Origin: Phycisphaerae bacterium
Lineage (GTDB): Bacteria; Chloroflexota; Anaerolineae; 4572-78; J111
DNA: 64,000 nt
Assembly: GCA_028285035.1 (NCBI GenBank)
Contig: JANQQF010000126.1
Span: 142,062-206,061 of the forward strand
Direction of reading: 5' to 3'
Part shown: positions 31,572 through 40,867 of the stretch, piece after piece
Position numbering within the stretch: the first letter of the stretch is position 1
Layout: each line of letters begins with the position of its first letter
The notes under the pieces: model-generated
Told to the model about the DNA's origin: nothing
Databases searched by the model: none
Seen by the model: the letters and a program-made list of their open reading frames with translations, nothing else
Position numbers and translations under genes: made by a program

Positions 31572-33572
31572 ATGAATGATGCTACCTTACTGGCAATGAC
31601 CGATGCACAATTTCGCCAGGTAGTTAGTGAAACTTTAAATCTATATCGAAATGGACAAGTTGTAGAACTAGCAACCTCACCGTTAGCCTGTAGTTCGTTA
31701 ATGAATCATTACCTTTTAGAAAATGAACCTTGGACTAGCGATAACTTACACAAGGCACTTCAGTCCGTATTGGTGTGGGCTATAGAAAAATTACGCCCTA
31801 GTGGTCAGCCCGATTGGCTTGCGCCTCATTGGCGTAACTATAACATTTTATTTCACTTCTATTTACAAGGTCGTACTTGGGTAGAGTTATCAGAGCAAAT
31901 GTTTACCTCTGAGCAAAACATCTCTCGTTGGTGGCGCCCTCAAGCAATCGATGCTTTGGCTCAAATCTTAAAGGACGAATTGTTAAGTGATTCGGCCAAT
32001 AATGCGCAAATAAAACAAGCCATGCTCGCTAATCGATATAGTGATTATGCCACAGATGAGACACGGCAATTTATCCTCCATTTTTTATCAATATTTCGGC
32101 AGCCAATTTCGGGTCAACTGCTTTATCAACAGGCCCAATATCATGATATCGCTTCGATCCAGCCTAGCCTAAGGTCATTATTTAACGAAAATATTGTATT
32201 AGCTGACGCAGAAGGATTTACGTTCTGGCTACGCTCTGATTTAGTGAATTACATTCGAAATTTTTTGTCGGCAACAGAACGTCTGACTTGGCATCAAATG
32301 GCTGGGCACCATTATCTCGAACAACAACATCATTTGGAGGCAGCCTATCATTTTTATCAAGCTGATAGCTATGAAGCATCAGCCTTGATCCTGGTTGACC
32401 ACTATCGCAAAATTATTGACAATTTTGCGATTGAGGCACTCCAAGACCTGCTGAGCAAATTTAGACAGTCTGATATTGATGACCCTAACTTATGGGCTCG
32501 ATTAAAGATTGTAACGGGGCAGGTGGTTGAGTCTTTAGAGGACATCGAGGTCGCCTTAGATGAATATCGTCTTGCTTTGCAAGCCCCTGATATTCAAATT
32601 AAAGCCTTAGCCTATTATCGGCGGGCCAAGGCCTTTCGCTACAGAAATTCAGACGAAGCATTAGCCCATTACAATCACGGTATCATGCTCTTGGAGGAGT
32701 GGTATCCCGAGGATCGCTTGCTGGTTAAGTTATATGCGGATCGGGCTTGGATATTTTTACAGGAACGTCAGGACCTGCAACGGGCTGAAGCTGATTTAAC
32801 TCGGGCACAAACGCTACTACAACGAGATGACTGGGCCAATAGAGCCGATCTTTACAATGCTCTTGGTGAGCTATTTTATCATCGCAATGAGTTGCAAAAG
32901 GCAGTTGAGCATCGTGTACAGGCCTGGGTTGCCGCAAACGAGGTGCAAGATATTGATCGAATGGTCAGAACCTCAAATAATGTCGGTCAAGATTATGCAG
33001 CTCTAGAAGAGTATGATAAGGCGTTAGAATATCTTGAATCAAGTGTTGATTTATCGATTAAGGCTGGAGATAAGCAAAATCAGGCACTTGGTTATAAAGC
33101 AATTGGCGCTTGTTTCTATTGGTTAAAGCAATATAACGAGGCAATTCAATTTTACAAGCTTGCCCAGGAAATATTTATTGAACTCAAAAATCGTACCTGG
33201 CTGGCATCTGTTGGTTACGATTTAGCAGAAGGCTATGCCAAGCTAAATGATATGCCAATGGCTAAACACTTTTTTGACCAAACTCTAAGTTTAGCACAAG
33301 AGATAGATCATGTAACAGTGCTTCAAGACTTAGATAATCTAGCCTATGATCATCCATTCTTAATTCCTGTAAGTGATAGGCTTAACGAGCGTCAACAACA
33401 AGTATTGGTATATGTTAAAGAACATGGTCAAATCACAAATCGATTGTATCGAGATTTGACAGGTGTTTCACAAAAACAAGCGGCCCGTGATTTAAACGAG
33501 TTAGTTGAATTGGGGTTGATAAATATTGAAGGTAAGGGTAGAGGAACACGGTATATCTCGCGATCAACTTAA
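31572..33572 (+). CDS. TPR-repeat regulator with C-terminal winged helix; STAND-like architecture without NTPase
   Basis: 666 residues. An N-terminal region contains a helix-turn-helix-like stretch (GRTWVELSEQMFTSEQNISRW, about residues 97-117). Residues 160-290 resemble the winged-helix/helical part that follows the NTPase in STAND regulators (DLVNYIRNFLSATERLTWHQ, then HHLEAAYHFYQADSYEASALI). TPR repeats cover about 300-590. The last 60 residues form a winged helix of the RecG/HATPase_c_4 type (NERQQQVLVYVKEHGQITNRLYRDLTGVSQKQAARDL, cited as landmark). No Walker A or B motif was found. It may be a DNA-binding regulator that senses a partner protein through its TPRs. Confidence 0.7.
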   Translation: MNDATLLAMTDAQFRQVVSETLNLYRNGQVVELATSPLACSSLMNHYLLENEPWTSDNLHKALQSVLVWAIEKLRPSGQPDWLAPHWRNYNILFHFYLQGRTWVELSEQMFTSEQNISRWWRPQAIDALAQILKDELLSDSANNAQIKQAMLANRYSDYATDETRQFILHFLSIFRQPISGQLLYQQAQYHDIASIQPSLRSLFNENIVLADAEGFTFWLRSDLVNYIRNFLSATERLTWHQMAGHHYLEQQHHLEAAYHFYQADSYEASALILVDHYRKIIDNFAIEALQDLLSKFRQSDIDDPNLWARLKIVTGQVVESLEDIEVALDEYRLALQAPDIQIKALAYYRRAKAFRYRNSDEALAHYNHGIMLLEEWYPEDRLLVKLYADRAWIFLQERQDLQRAEADLTRAQTLLQRDDWANRADLYNALGELFYHRNELQKAVEHRVQAWVAANEVQDIDRMVRTSNNVGQDYAALEEYDKALEYLESSVDLSIKAGDKQNQALGYKAIGACFYWLKQYNEAIQFYKLAQEIFIELKNRTWLASVGYDLAEGYAKLNDMPMAKHFFDQTLSLAQEIDHVTVLQDLDNLAYDHPFLIPVSDRLNERQQQVLVYVKEHGQITNRLYRDLTGVSQKQAARDLNELVELGLINIEGKGRGTRYISRST

Positions 33573-33659
33573 TGTTCCTCTACTTTACACCAACCCATTA
33601 AATTCAACCTACTACTTAACTCAAGTTTTGTCTATCGTCTCGCTTGCTCCAAACTTGGG

Positions 33660-36600
33660 TTACTTAACAATCAATGGCAAATATATCGTAGAATTTATCG
33701 ATATGGCATTTGGACTTTCAAAATGTTGCCTTACCTGAGGGATATATGCATCTGGATCGTTTTCTCCTTTAAACGTTTGTTGGTCCTCACTTTGAAATTG
33801 AACTCCATTTCTTGAAGCAGTTAAGGTGTAAAAAGTTCCTGAGAGACTTTCACTACGAACACCAATAATATATTGTCCGGGTAGTGGTGCGACGATATTT
33901 AATTGGTCATCTCCGATGACTGTTGCCTGCCAGGTGGGCGGCCCAAAGCTGATGGGGTCCCATACAAAAATATTAGCATTTTGACCGGGTGGAACCTTTA
34001 CATCAAATTTGAGAGTATCGTTTGCGTCTGCCTTAATTAGAAAATAATCTTCTTGCTGATAATTCAATTGATGAGGGGGAATGTAGTTAAACTCAAGATT
34101 GACAGGCGCTAAGGTTACCCCGTCTGGACCACTTGCCAACAACGAGATCAGTAGTGGGCCTGATTTTAACCCCTTAGGTATCGGAATATCAATCTGATCA
34201 GGCAGAGCAATATCGTTGAATTTATGAATTTCAGTAATTTGTGGAATTTGAGTATTAGGGATTGTCCCGGGCCTATAAGTGTAGACTTGGGCAGTGATGG
34301 TATCAACTGGTGAAGATATATCTAATTGATTGACCTCAATTGCTACAGAATCCAAGGGAGTCCATTGAAAATCTGTAACAAAGCTTGCTTCAATAGTAGG
34401 CGGTGAACCTGAGGATGAAATAATGTTAAGGTGTTTTGTCACTTGGTTATTTGTTTCAATCGTTTCAATAATGCGATCATCTGCATCAACAATAGCTTCA
34501 ACAAAAACTGCCGCTGTATTAGATGTTGGTGTCCAAACCTGTGTTGCCTCAATGTGATAGGTGCCAGGAATTAAATAGTTGCTGGCTACTGTATTTGAAA
34601 AGACAACTGTATTATTTTGATAAACATTAAATTGAACGGTTAGGTTTGGTAGGTTTTCAAGGGTACCAATAATAACTTCTGGCCGAATAGGTTGTCCCAA
34701 TGGGATGTATTCGCTCTTTGGCTGGGTAATTCTTTCGGCCGAAATTTCACCTGGGGTCCGTGCTACAGGAAATTCGGGTAAACAGGCTCCTGTTTGTACC
34801 TCTTCACCCTCCCAAAGCTTTTGAAAAACATCACTCCAAGTGACACCGTTGGCCCCATCTTGAATAAAGGTATAGGGATAAGGATTGTTAGCTGAGGCTG
34901 TTTTGTCATACCAATGCCCCTGAAAACTGAGAGATACTTTTCCAGGGCTACCAGGTACTGGCTCACCTTGTAAGTCAGTGTAAAGGGCTAACCCACCATT
35001 GTCTGAGAAATTCCAATTAGGTTTTATTTCAACCTTTGGAAACCAAGGCTCGCCATTTTGGATGTATTTTGCAATGATGGCTTGGTTAAGCCTACTTGTT
35101 GTATTTATGGCTTCAGCGGCGATATTGCCATCACTCCAGGATTGATTTGCTAATTGTGTGGCAAAGTCCATCATATCCGATAAGCCGTCTGGAGCGGTCA
35201 ATTCCCAATCTTGTGGCGGACATACATCAGTGTCATATTTAGCACTGGTAGCATACGCCGCTTTTATCTTGGTTCTTGTGCCGGATGGATTCCCTTGATA
35301 TTCATCCAACAGATGGAATGAGACTTTATCCCAGGCAGATTTTACCTGGGGTAATTGATCACTTTCAACCGCAACCAAGATGTGAGGGTGCTCTGTATTT
35401 GGTAGGGTGTTGTGATACGTTTCAATTAGGTTATCAGCGATTGTTGTCGCAGAGTGACTAGGATCAATGGCGCTTAAAGCATTACCCAACATCACCGGTT
35501 CGAGATACGTATAATTGGGTGCGCCTGTGATGGCTATCGCATACGGATGTAACTCGTAAAATTCCTCAATCGAAGCTGAAAAGCAATGGACGGTATCGAC
35601 TACGTCTAATTTATCTTCTCCATCATTTGTTCCAATACGCAAAGCTTCGGCTAAGTCATAGGCAGAAATTAAACTTTGAGATCCATTGTCTGTGAAATCT
35701 GGATGCCCTGCTCGATTGGGTAAGGGAATTGCATCCGTTGGTTTTGCCCTAAGTTGAGCGGTATTAAAGATGTTATTAATAGAGGTTTCTGGAACCAAAG
35801 GCATTCCGTGACTAATATAAGAAAAGATAGTTTTGTCTGCCGCATAGGTTGCTCTAGCCCATTTTATAAAACAGCCCAATTGCTGCCCATTGGCCATATC
35901 ATACTCAAGGCCAGTGACCAAGTCACAGTTAGCATTCGGGTCTGGTACGCCAATAATCGGTGATACGGCCCCATTCTGTATCACCCGAATATGGGTATCA
36001 CCATCCTCTGTCAAATCGCCTAATACCACGGCCGTTTTATCGGGTTGATTAATCGTACCTTTAATAATCCCATTTAAGACAGGCCAATATTCTGGGGCCA
36101 GATTACTAGGACTGGTTGGGTCATTATCGAAGGCTAGGGCATAAATAGCTAGTAGGCTTTTGTCAGTTTCAGGGTCGGGATCGGGTGGGCTATTATCAAC
36201 CTCGCCATCATCCAGGTAGAGCAGGTAGACAGCTCCACGTCCATCCCCCCCATCATCATCACCAACTGCGCCAACTGCTAAATCAAGGGTACCATCTTTG
36301 TTGAAGTCACCAATGCCTACTGGACGTCGACCAAAGTAGTCACTATCTTCAAGCACTCCAGTGAAATTGCCCTGAGTGTTACTAATTTTTTGATGGGCTT
36401 TGACCGTACCATCTGTATTAAGAAATAATATCCAAACTGCGCCGATCCTGTAGGTGCCCCCATCAGTGTCATTTACTGAAGATACTACTAAATCTAAAAC
36501 GCCATCCCGATCAATATCACCAGGTCCAGCTAAAGCAATTCCAAATTCATAATGGTTGCTCAATGTACCTGAGAAGTTACCTTGCGTATCACTAATTTTT

Positions 36601-37568
36601 TGATGGGCTTTGACCGTACCATCTGTATTAAGAAACAATATCCAAACTGCCCCTCGCTCAAATCCCCCATCATCGTCTCGATAAGCCCCAACTGCCAAGT
36701 CAACAATGTTGTCATTATTCAAATCGCCAATAGTGGCCAACGAAATACCAAATCGATCAAGTCGATCAATTTGTACATCCTCTGCGAGTCCTCCTAAGCC
36801 TTGAGTAATTTTTTGATAGGCTTTGACGGTGCCATCGGTGTTAAGAAACAAGATAAAGACGGCCCCTGTATCATTAATAGTTGCCCCGTTAGGAAAAGCA
36901 GCGCCAACAGCTATATCGAGGACTGTATCCCCATCCAAATCGCCAAGGGGCGTAATACTTACCCCAAACGTATTACCATTTCTAAATGGGGCGGTAAATC
37001 CGCCTTGTGTACTACTGATTTTTTGATGAGCTTTAACAGAACCATCAGCATTCAAGAACAATATCCGGATTGCGCCTCGATTTTCTCCCCCATCATCATC
37101 TGTGTAATGGCCGACAGCCAGATCAATCACCCCGTCTTTGTTCAAGTCCCCAATACTTGCCACCAAGGTAATAATATCCGTTGGTTCAAGGAAGGGCAGA
37201 TTGCTAATTTTTTTTGTGGATTTGATGGTTCCATCGTCATTCATAAATAGGAGCCAAATTGCCCCTTGATTATCACCTCCATCATCATCCCGCTGGGCTA
37301 GAACAGCTAAATCGATAACCCCATTGTTGTCAAAGTCACCGATAGTAGTGACAGCGTCACCTAAACCATCGAGATCATCCAGAGGCAAGATCTCGTCATC
37401 GTGAGTGATTTTTGTAAAATCCTTCACACTGCCGACTGGACCTTGGGCTTGAACGGGTAGGGTAACCAAAAGCCATAGGAGCCCTATCGAAACAGCAATC
37501 AAGGGTATTCTGAATAAAGACAAAGGGTTATGATTTTGAAGCTGAAAATGAGGTAGATATTTATTCAC
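33660..37568 (-). CDS. giant exported FG-GAP protein with C11 (clostripain)-like peptidase and CARDB-like domains
   Basis: 1302 residues from GTG 37568, with GGGAGG upstream. A signal peptide (cleavage after QAQ, about residue 42) is followed by six FG-GAP/integrin-alpha-type blades with calcium-binding loops (DFDNNGVIDLAV, DLNKDGVIDLAV, DLDGDTVLDIAV, DLNNDNIVDLAV, DIDRDGVLDLVV, DFNKDGTLDLAV). Residues about 465-820 resemble family C11 caspase-like peptidases, with candidate His 586 (SYISHG) and Cys 661 (DTVHCFSASIEEFYEL). A CARDB-like domain and a PPC-like domain follow. The last residues, STIYLPLIVK, recall a C-terminal tail common on exported Chloroflexota proteins. It is probably a secreted or cell-surface protease or adhesin. 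It is convergent with the TPR regulator. Confidence 0.78.
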   Translation of the reverse strand: MNKYLPHFQLQNHNPLSLFRIPLIAVSIGLLWLLVTLPVQAQGPVGSVKDFTKITHDDEILPLDDLDGLGDAVTTIGDFDNNGVIDLAVLAQRDDDGGDNQGAIWLLFMNDDGTIKSTKKISNLPFLEPTDIITLVASIGDLNKDGVIDLAVGHYTDDDGGENRGAIRILFLNADGSVKAHQKISSTQGGFTAPFRNGNTFGVSITPLGDLDGDTVLDIAVGAAFPNGATINDTGAVFILFLNTDGTVKAYQKITQGLGGLAEDVQIDRLDRFGISLATIGDLNNDNIVDLAVGAYRDDDGGFERGAVWILFLNTDGTVKAHQKISDTQGNFSGTLSNHYEFGIALAGPGDIDRDGVLDLVVSSVNDTDGGTYRIGAVWILFLNTDGTVKAHQKISNTQGNFTGVLEDSDYFGRRPVGIGDFNKDGTLDLAVGAVGDDDGGDGRGAVYLLYLDDGEVDNSPPDPDPETDKSLLAIYALAFDNDPTSPSNLAPEYWPVLNGIIKGTINQPDKTAVVLGDLTEDGDTHIRVIQNGAVSPIIGVPDPNANCDLVTGLEYDMANGQQLGCFIKWARATYAADKTIFSYISHGMPLVPETSINNIFNTAQLRAKPTDAIPLPNRAGHPDFTDNGSQSLISAYDLAEALRIGTNDGEDKLDVVDTVHCFSASIEEFYELHPYAIAITGAPNYTYLEPVMLGNALSAIDPSHSATTIADNLIETYHNTLPNTEHPHILVAVESDQLPQVKSAWDKVSFHLLDEYQGNPSGTRTKIKAAYATSAKYDTDVCPPQDWELTAPDGLSDMMDFATQLANQSWSDGNIAAEAINTTSRLNQAIIAKYIQNGEPWFPKVEIKPNWNFSDNGGLALYTDLQGEPVPGSPGKVSLSFQGHWYDKTASANNPYPYTFIQDGANGVTWSDVFQKLWEGEEVQTGACLPEFPVARTPGEISAERITQPKSEYIPLGQPIRPEVIIGTLENLPNLTVQFNVYQNNTVVFSNTVASNYLIPGTYHIEATQVWTPTSNTAAVFVEAIVDADDRIIETIETNNQVTKHLNIISSSGSPPTIEASFVTDFQWTPLDSVAIEVNQLDISSPVDTITAQVYTYRPGTIPNTQIPQITEIHKFNDIALPDQIDIPIPKGLKSGPLLISLLASGPDGVTLAPVNLEFNYIPPHQLNYQQEDYFLIKADANDTLKFDVKVPPGQNANIFVWDPISFGPPTWQATVIGDDQLNIVAPLPGQYIIGVRSESLSGTFYTLTASRNGVQFQSEDQQTFKGENDPDAYIPQVRQHFESPNAISINSTIYLPLIVK
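36381..36650. repeat. 60-bp direct repeat inside the FG-GAP gene
   Basis: Positions 36381-36440 and 36591-36650 are identical except for one base (T/C at 36426/36636). They encode the outer strand and linker of adjacent FG-GAP blades. A third, more diverged copy lies near 36808-36870. Near-identity at the DNA level points to recent duplication or gene conversion of blades. Confidence 0.8.
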
Positions 37569-37783
37569 GAGGTCCTCCCAAGGAATTAAGAATGTATTAG
37601 AGATTAGTTACTTGCTCAAGCTGTTTAATCGAAGAGCTTACTTATAAATAAGCCAAGCCATCTGATGATATTTTGAACTTTTCTAACACATTTACCTTAT
37701 CACAAGCAATAAAGTTTGTGAATGGAAAAAATCCGAGAGATTTGCCCTGATTTCGTCTGAGAATCGCATCTATTTAGCGGTTT

Positions 37784-37838
37784 CATGACACGATTTAGCC
37801 CTTTTTGGGCTAATCGTGTCATGTTTTTGCTTTTTTTC
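37784..37838 (+). terminator. strong hairpin with T-run in a divergent gap
   Basis: CATGACACGATTTAGCCC (37784-37801) pairs with GGGCTAATCGTGTCATG (37807-37823) with one bulged T, 5-nt loop, followed by TTTTTGCTTTTTTTC. On structure alone it is an excellent plus-strand terminator. However, it sits in the 455-base gap between two divergent genes (starts at 37568 and 38024), so no annotated gene needs it. A small RNA upstream, or a leader element for the gene at 38024, is possible. I see nothing else clear in this gap. Confidence 0.6.
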
Positions 37839-38023
37839 GTGTCAAACTTAAAAAATTTGAGTTTTGCTTATGTTTCTATCTTTACATCGAAATAGAAATA
37901 GTTGGGTAAATATTCTTGATCAACTTATCATGGTTAAGTTTGAATCCAGTTTGAAAGATGGCGAGTTTACTATCATCAACGTATAATTCAAAAATATTTT
38001 GATACTGTTACGAGAGAGAGTTT

Positions 38024-39262
38024 ATGAGCCAACCGATTAATGTTTTACATTTGGCCGATATTCATGTCGGGATGGAAAATTACGGGCGTCTGGATTCCAA
38101 ATCGGGCTTGAATAGCCGGGTGGTTGATTTTTTACGGCGAATGAGCCAGGCCATTGATATAGCCTTGGATCGTGAGGTCGACGTTTGTATTTTTGCTGGG
38201 GATGCCTACAAAAACCAACGGCCCAATCCGACCATTCAGCGAGAGTTTGCCCGGCGGATTAAACGATTGGCCAGTGAAGGGGTGCCCGTTGTTCTTCTGG
38301 TGGGTAACCACGATATGGCCTCAGCCGATCGTGCCGCCAGTAGCCTTGACATCTTCGGGGTGCTGGACGTGCCTGGGGTGGTTGTAGCTGGTCGGGAGGA
38401 AGTACATCAGATCACCTGCCGACGTGGACAGCCCCTCCAAGTCGCCACCGTACCTTATCCTCAGCGTAGCCGGCTGCTGGCTCGTGAACAGTATCAAAAT
38501 ATGACTTTGGATGAACTTGACTTGGAGATCAGCCGGATTCTGGGGGCGAATCTCGAAGATTTGGCCGCAGAGGTGAGCGAGCAGCCAGATGTCCCGGCGA
38601 TTCTGACCGCCCATTTTTCGGTGAGTGAAGCCAAGCAGGGTAGCGAGCAAAGCGTGATGATTGGACGTGATGTGGTGGTCTTGAAGAGTGTGTTGGCGAA
38701 TCCTGTTTGGGATTATGTGGCGTTGGGGCACATTCATAAACACCAAGAGCTGAACAATGGGCATCATCCCCCAATTCTCTACCCTGGTAGTCTGGAACGC
38801 ATTGATTTTGGTGAGGAACGGGAACGCAAAGGAACAGTGATGGCTCAAGTTGAGCGAGGCAACACCACCTGGGAATTTATTCCAGTCAATGCCCGTCGGT
38901 TTGTGACCATTCGCATTGACGTCACCACCTCCGATGACCCCATGACCACAATTTTGGATGAATTGCTGGAACACTCTCTGCAAGAAGCGATTGTGCGGGT
39001 CATCATCAAAGCCACCGAGACCCAGGAACTGTTGATTGATGACAAAACAATTCGGCAGGCCCTCCGGGAAGCGAGCTATGTGGCTAGTATTGTTCAGGAT
39101 ATTGATCGGGTAAAGACCCGTCGTTTGGCCAATGTTTCAACTGAGGAGTTAACCCCGCAGGAGGCTCTGGAGTTGTACCTTGAGGCGAAGGATACTTCTC
39201 CAGAGCGCAAAGAAACCTTGTTGCGTTACGCAGACGCCTTGTTTCGACAAGAAACAAGCTAG
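38024..39262 (+). CDS. sbcD: SbcD/Mre11-like DNA exonuclease (metallophosphatase family)
   Basis: 412 residues. Phosphoesterase motifs are in order: LHLADIHVG (D-x-H), FAGDAYKN (GD), VLLVGNHDMA (GNHD), and later LTAHFSVSEA and LGHIHKHQ. This is the nuclease core of SbcD/Mre11, which processes hairpins and double-strand ends together with the SbcC/Rad50 ATPase. The usual SbcC gene is not adjacent: the next gene is the convergent dcd, six bases away. The C-terminal 100 residues are consistent with the SbcD capping domain. A purine-rich GAGAGAG precedes ATG. Confidence 0.85.
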   Translation: MSQPINVLHLADIHVGMENYGRLDSKSGLNSRVVDFLRRMSQAIDIALDREVDVCIFAGDAYKNQRPNPTIQREFARRIKRLASEGVPVVLLVGNHDMASADRAASSLDIFGVLDVPGVVVAGREEVHQITCRRGQPLQVATVPYPQRSRLLAREQYQNMTLDELDLEISRILGANLEDLAAEVSEQPDVPAILTAHFSVSEAKQGSEQSVMIGRDVVVLKSVLANPVWDYVALGHIHKHQELNNGHHPPILYPGSLERIDFGEERERKGTVMAQVERGNTTWEFIPVNARRFVTIRIDVTTSDDPMTTILDELLEHSLQEAIVRVIIKATETQELLIDDKTIRQALREASYVASIVQDIDRVKTRRLANVSTEELTPQEALELYLEAKDTSPERKETLLRYADALFRQETS

Positions 39263-39267
39263 ACTTA

Positions 39268-39825
39268 CTATTCAACCTTGGGGAGGGTGATGCCTACTTG
39301 GCTTTGATATTTACCTTTTTTGTCCGCATATGAGGTTGTGCATTCCTCATTAGCTTGAAAGAATAAAACTTGGGCGATGCCTTCATTGGCATAAATGCGA
39401 GCAGGTAGAGGAGTTGTGTTTGAAATCTCAATGGTGACATAGCCTTCCCACTCTGGCTCAAAGGGCGTCACGTTGACAATGATGCCACAGCGAGCGTAGG
39501 TGCTCTTCCCTAAACAGATCGTCAGAATGTCCCGTGGTATTCTAAAATATTCGATGGTGCGAGCGAGGGCAAAGGAATTGGGGGGGATGGTACAAACATC
39601 GCCTTTGAACTCTACAAATGAGCGGTTGTCAAAGTTTTTTGGATCAACAACCGTATTGTTGACATTGGTGAAAATCTTAAATTCATCCGAAACACGAATA
39701 TCATACCCATAGGATGATACGCCGTATGAAATCACCCCTTCTCGTATTTGGTTCGATTCATACGGCTCAATCATACCGTGCTCACGAGCCATTTTTTCGA
39801 TCCAATGATCTGGCTTAATACTCAT
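39268..39825 (-). CDS. dcd: dCTP deaminase
   Basis: 185 residues with AGGAGA before ATG. The family signatures are [45 protein letters not shown] (landmark) and [19 protein letters not shown] with the catalytic Glu, plus the C-terminal KYQSQVGIT. It deaminates dCTP to dUTP for dTMP synthesis; some homologues also hydrolyse dUTP, and the sequence alone does not separate these clearly. The length matches the family. Confidence 0.95.
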   Translation of the reverse strand: MSIKPDHWIEKMAREHGMIEPYESNQIREGVISYGVSSYGYDIRVSDEFKIFTNVNNTVVDPKNFDNRSFVEFKGDVCTIPPNSFALARTIEYFRIPRDILTICLGKSTYARCGIIVNVTPFEPEWEGYVTIEISNTTPLPARIYANEGIAQVLFFQANEECTTSYADKKGKYQSQVGITLPKVE

Positions 39826-39888
39826 TACTTTCTCCTAAAAATCTATCATCATTACAAAATTGTAATTAATGTCTTTGTTGCGAATCAC

Positions 39889-40695
39889 TTAATCTTCACG
39901 AACCCATTTAATGTCCATCACCTGAAGGGCATCATCGCCCTCACAATCTTCGGTCGTTTTCCACTCATGCTCGTCAGATTTAACCTCTGGCCCAACGATT
40001 TTGGCAATGAACCCTTCACCTGCTGCATCCAGCCCTTCTCCGAGAAGAATAGTGTATTTCCCATCTGCATTGGTGGCCCCAGTAAATGTCCCATTAAATT
40101 CGTCATCGTCATCATCTTCACCTCGCACCTCAACTTGAACACCTGGAATAGGTTGATCGTCTTTGTCGTTAATGACAGACCCGATGGCCGCGACATTCGC
40201 ACAGTTTCGGTCACCTTCAGTATTTTGAGCCTCATAGTCACCTGGTGGTGAAACGGGTTGTGGCGTGGGCGTTGGTAGTGGTGAGTTTGCCACAGGCGTG
40301 TTGGTTGGTGGAGCGGGCGTGGCTGTGGGGACGGGTGTTGCGGTTGGTGGCACAGCCGTTGGTGGCACAGGGGTGTTCGTCGGAGGAACTGGGGTGTCCG
40401 TTGGTAGTGGTGTGCCAGTCGGTACGGGTGTATCCGTCGATACAGGGGTATCGGTGATAGCGGCAACCTCAGTGGCCCCATCACTACCAACCAAAGGAGC
40501 TGCAGTAACGACCGCCTCCGTTGGGGTCGGTTGAATAGGCGTAGCCGTCGGCGGTAATGCTGTCGCAGTGAAAGTTGGAATGGGTGTTCGGGTTGGTTGT
40601 GGGGCCGCAATACGTGATGTTTGGCTGTTTGTAACACAGGCTAACCCGACCAGAATTACCGACAAAAATCCAATAAAATGCTGCTTTTTTCTCAT
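39889..40695 (-). CDS. lipoprotein with Pro/Thr-rich linker and a carboxypeptidase-regulatory-like domain
   Basis: 268 residues. A short signal ends in a lipobox (VGLAC, Cys near residue 20). Residues 30-150 are a low-complexity stalk of PT/PTP/TPV repeats, a hallmark of Chloroflexota surface proteins. The C-terminal 110 residues contain a beta-sandwich like the carboxypeptidase regulatory domain (AAIGSVINDKDDQPIPGVQVEVRG, shown in part, then GATNADGKYTILLGEG), with an acidic DDDDDE loop. It is likely displayed on the cell surface, with a binding role. The DNA of the stalk is a GC-rich minisatellite-like tract that produces long shadow frames on the other strand. Confidence 0.75.
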   Translation of the reverse strand: MRKKQHFIGFLSVILVGLACVTNSQTSRIAAPQPTRTPIPTFTATALPPTATPIQPTPTEAVVTAAPLVGSDGATEVAAITDTPVSTDTPVPTGTPLPTDTPVPPTNTPVPPTAVPPTATPVPTATPAPPTNTPVANSPLPTPTPQPVSPPGDYEAQNTEGDRNCANVAAIGSVINDKDDQPIPGVQVEVRGEDDDDDEFNGTFTGATNADGKYTILLGEGLDAAGEGFIAKIVGPEVKSDEHEWKTTEDCEGDDALQVMDIKWVRED

Positions 40696-40867
40696 ATGTT
40701 CAATGTATCATGGAAATCATTGACGAGCAAAGCCTAAAAAACTGATAAGGCTCTGGTCAGCCACTAAGGAGCCTGTTATAATGGAATCGTTTGTTAATAT
40801 GATGATAAAGAAACTCTTATGAGTTGACGCGGAAGATTTCAAAAACGACAACTATTTTAAGGAAAAC

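Noticed and set aside
36582..37250. Open frames on the plus strand inside the FG-GAP gene
   Set aside because: They follow the repeated blades of the opposite-strand gene, have no ribosome binding sites and mirror its repeats.
31572..37568. STAND-like regulator and caspase-like protein as a cell-death system
   Set aside because: The genes are convergent, not an operon, and the peptidase region belongs to a secreted protein, so a cytoplasmic death pathway is not supported.
38321..38983. 220-residue minus-strand frame
   Set aside because: It is the antisense of the SbcD-like gene, whose metallophosphatase motifs are clear; the antisense product has no recognisable domain.
40245..40534. Gly/Val-rich plus-strand frames
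   Set aside because: They are the complement of the Pro/Thr-rich stalk in the lipoprotein gene, a composition effect.
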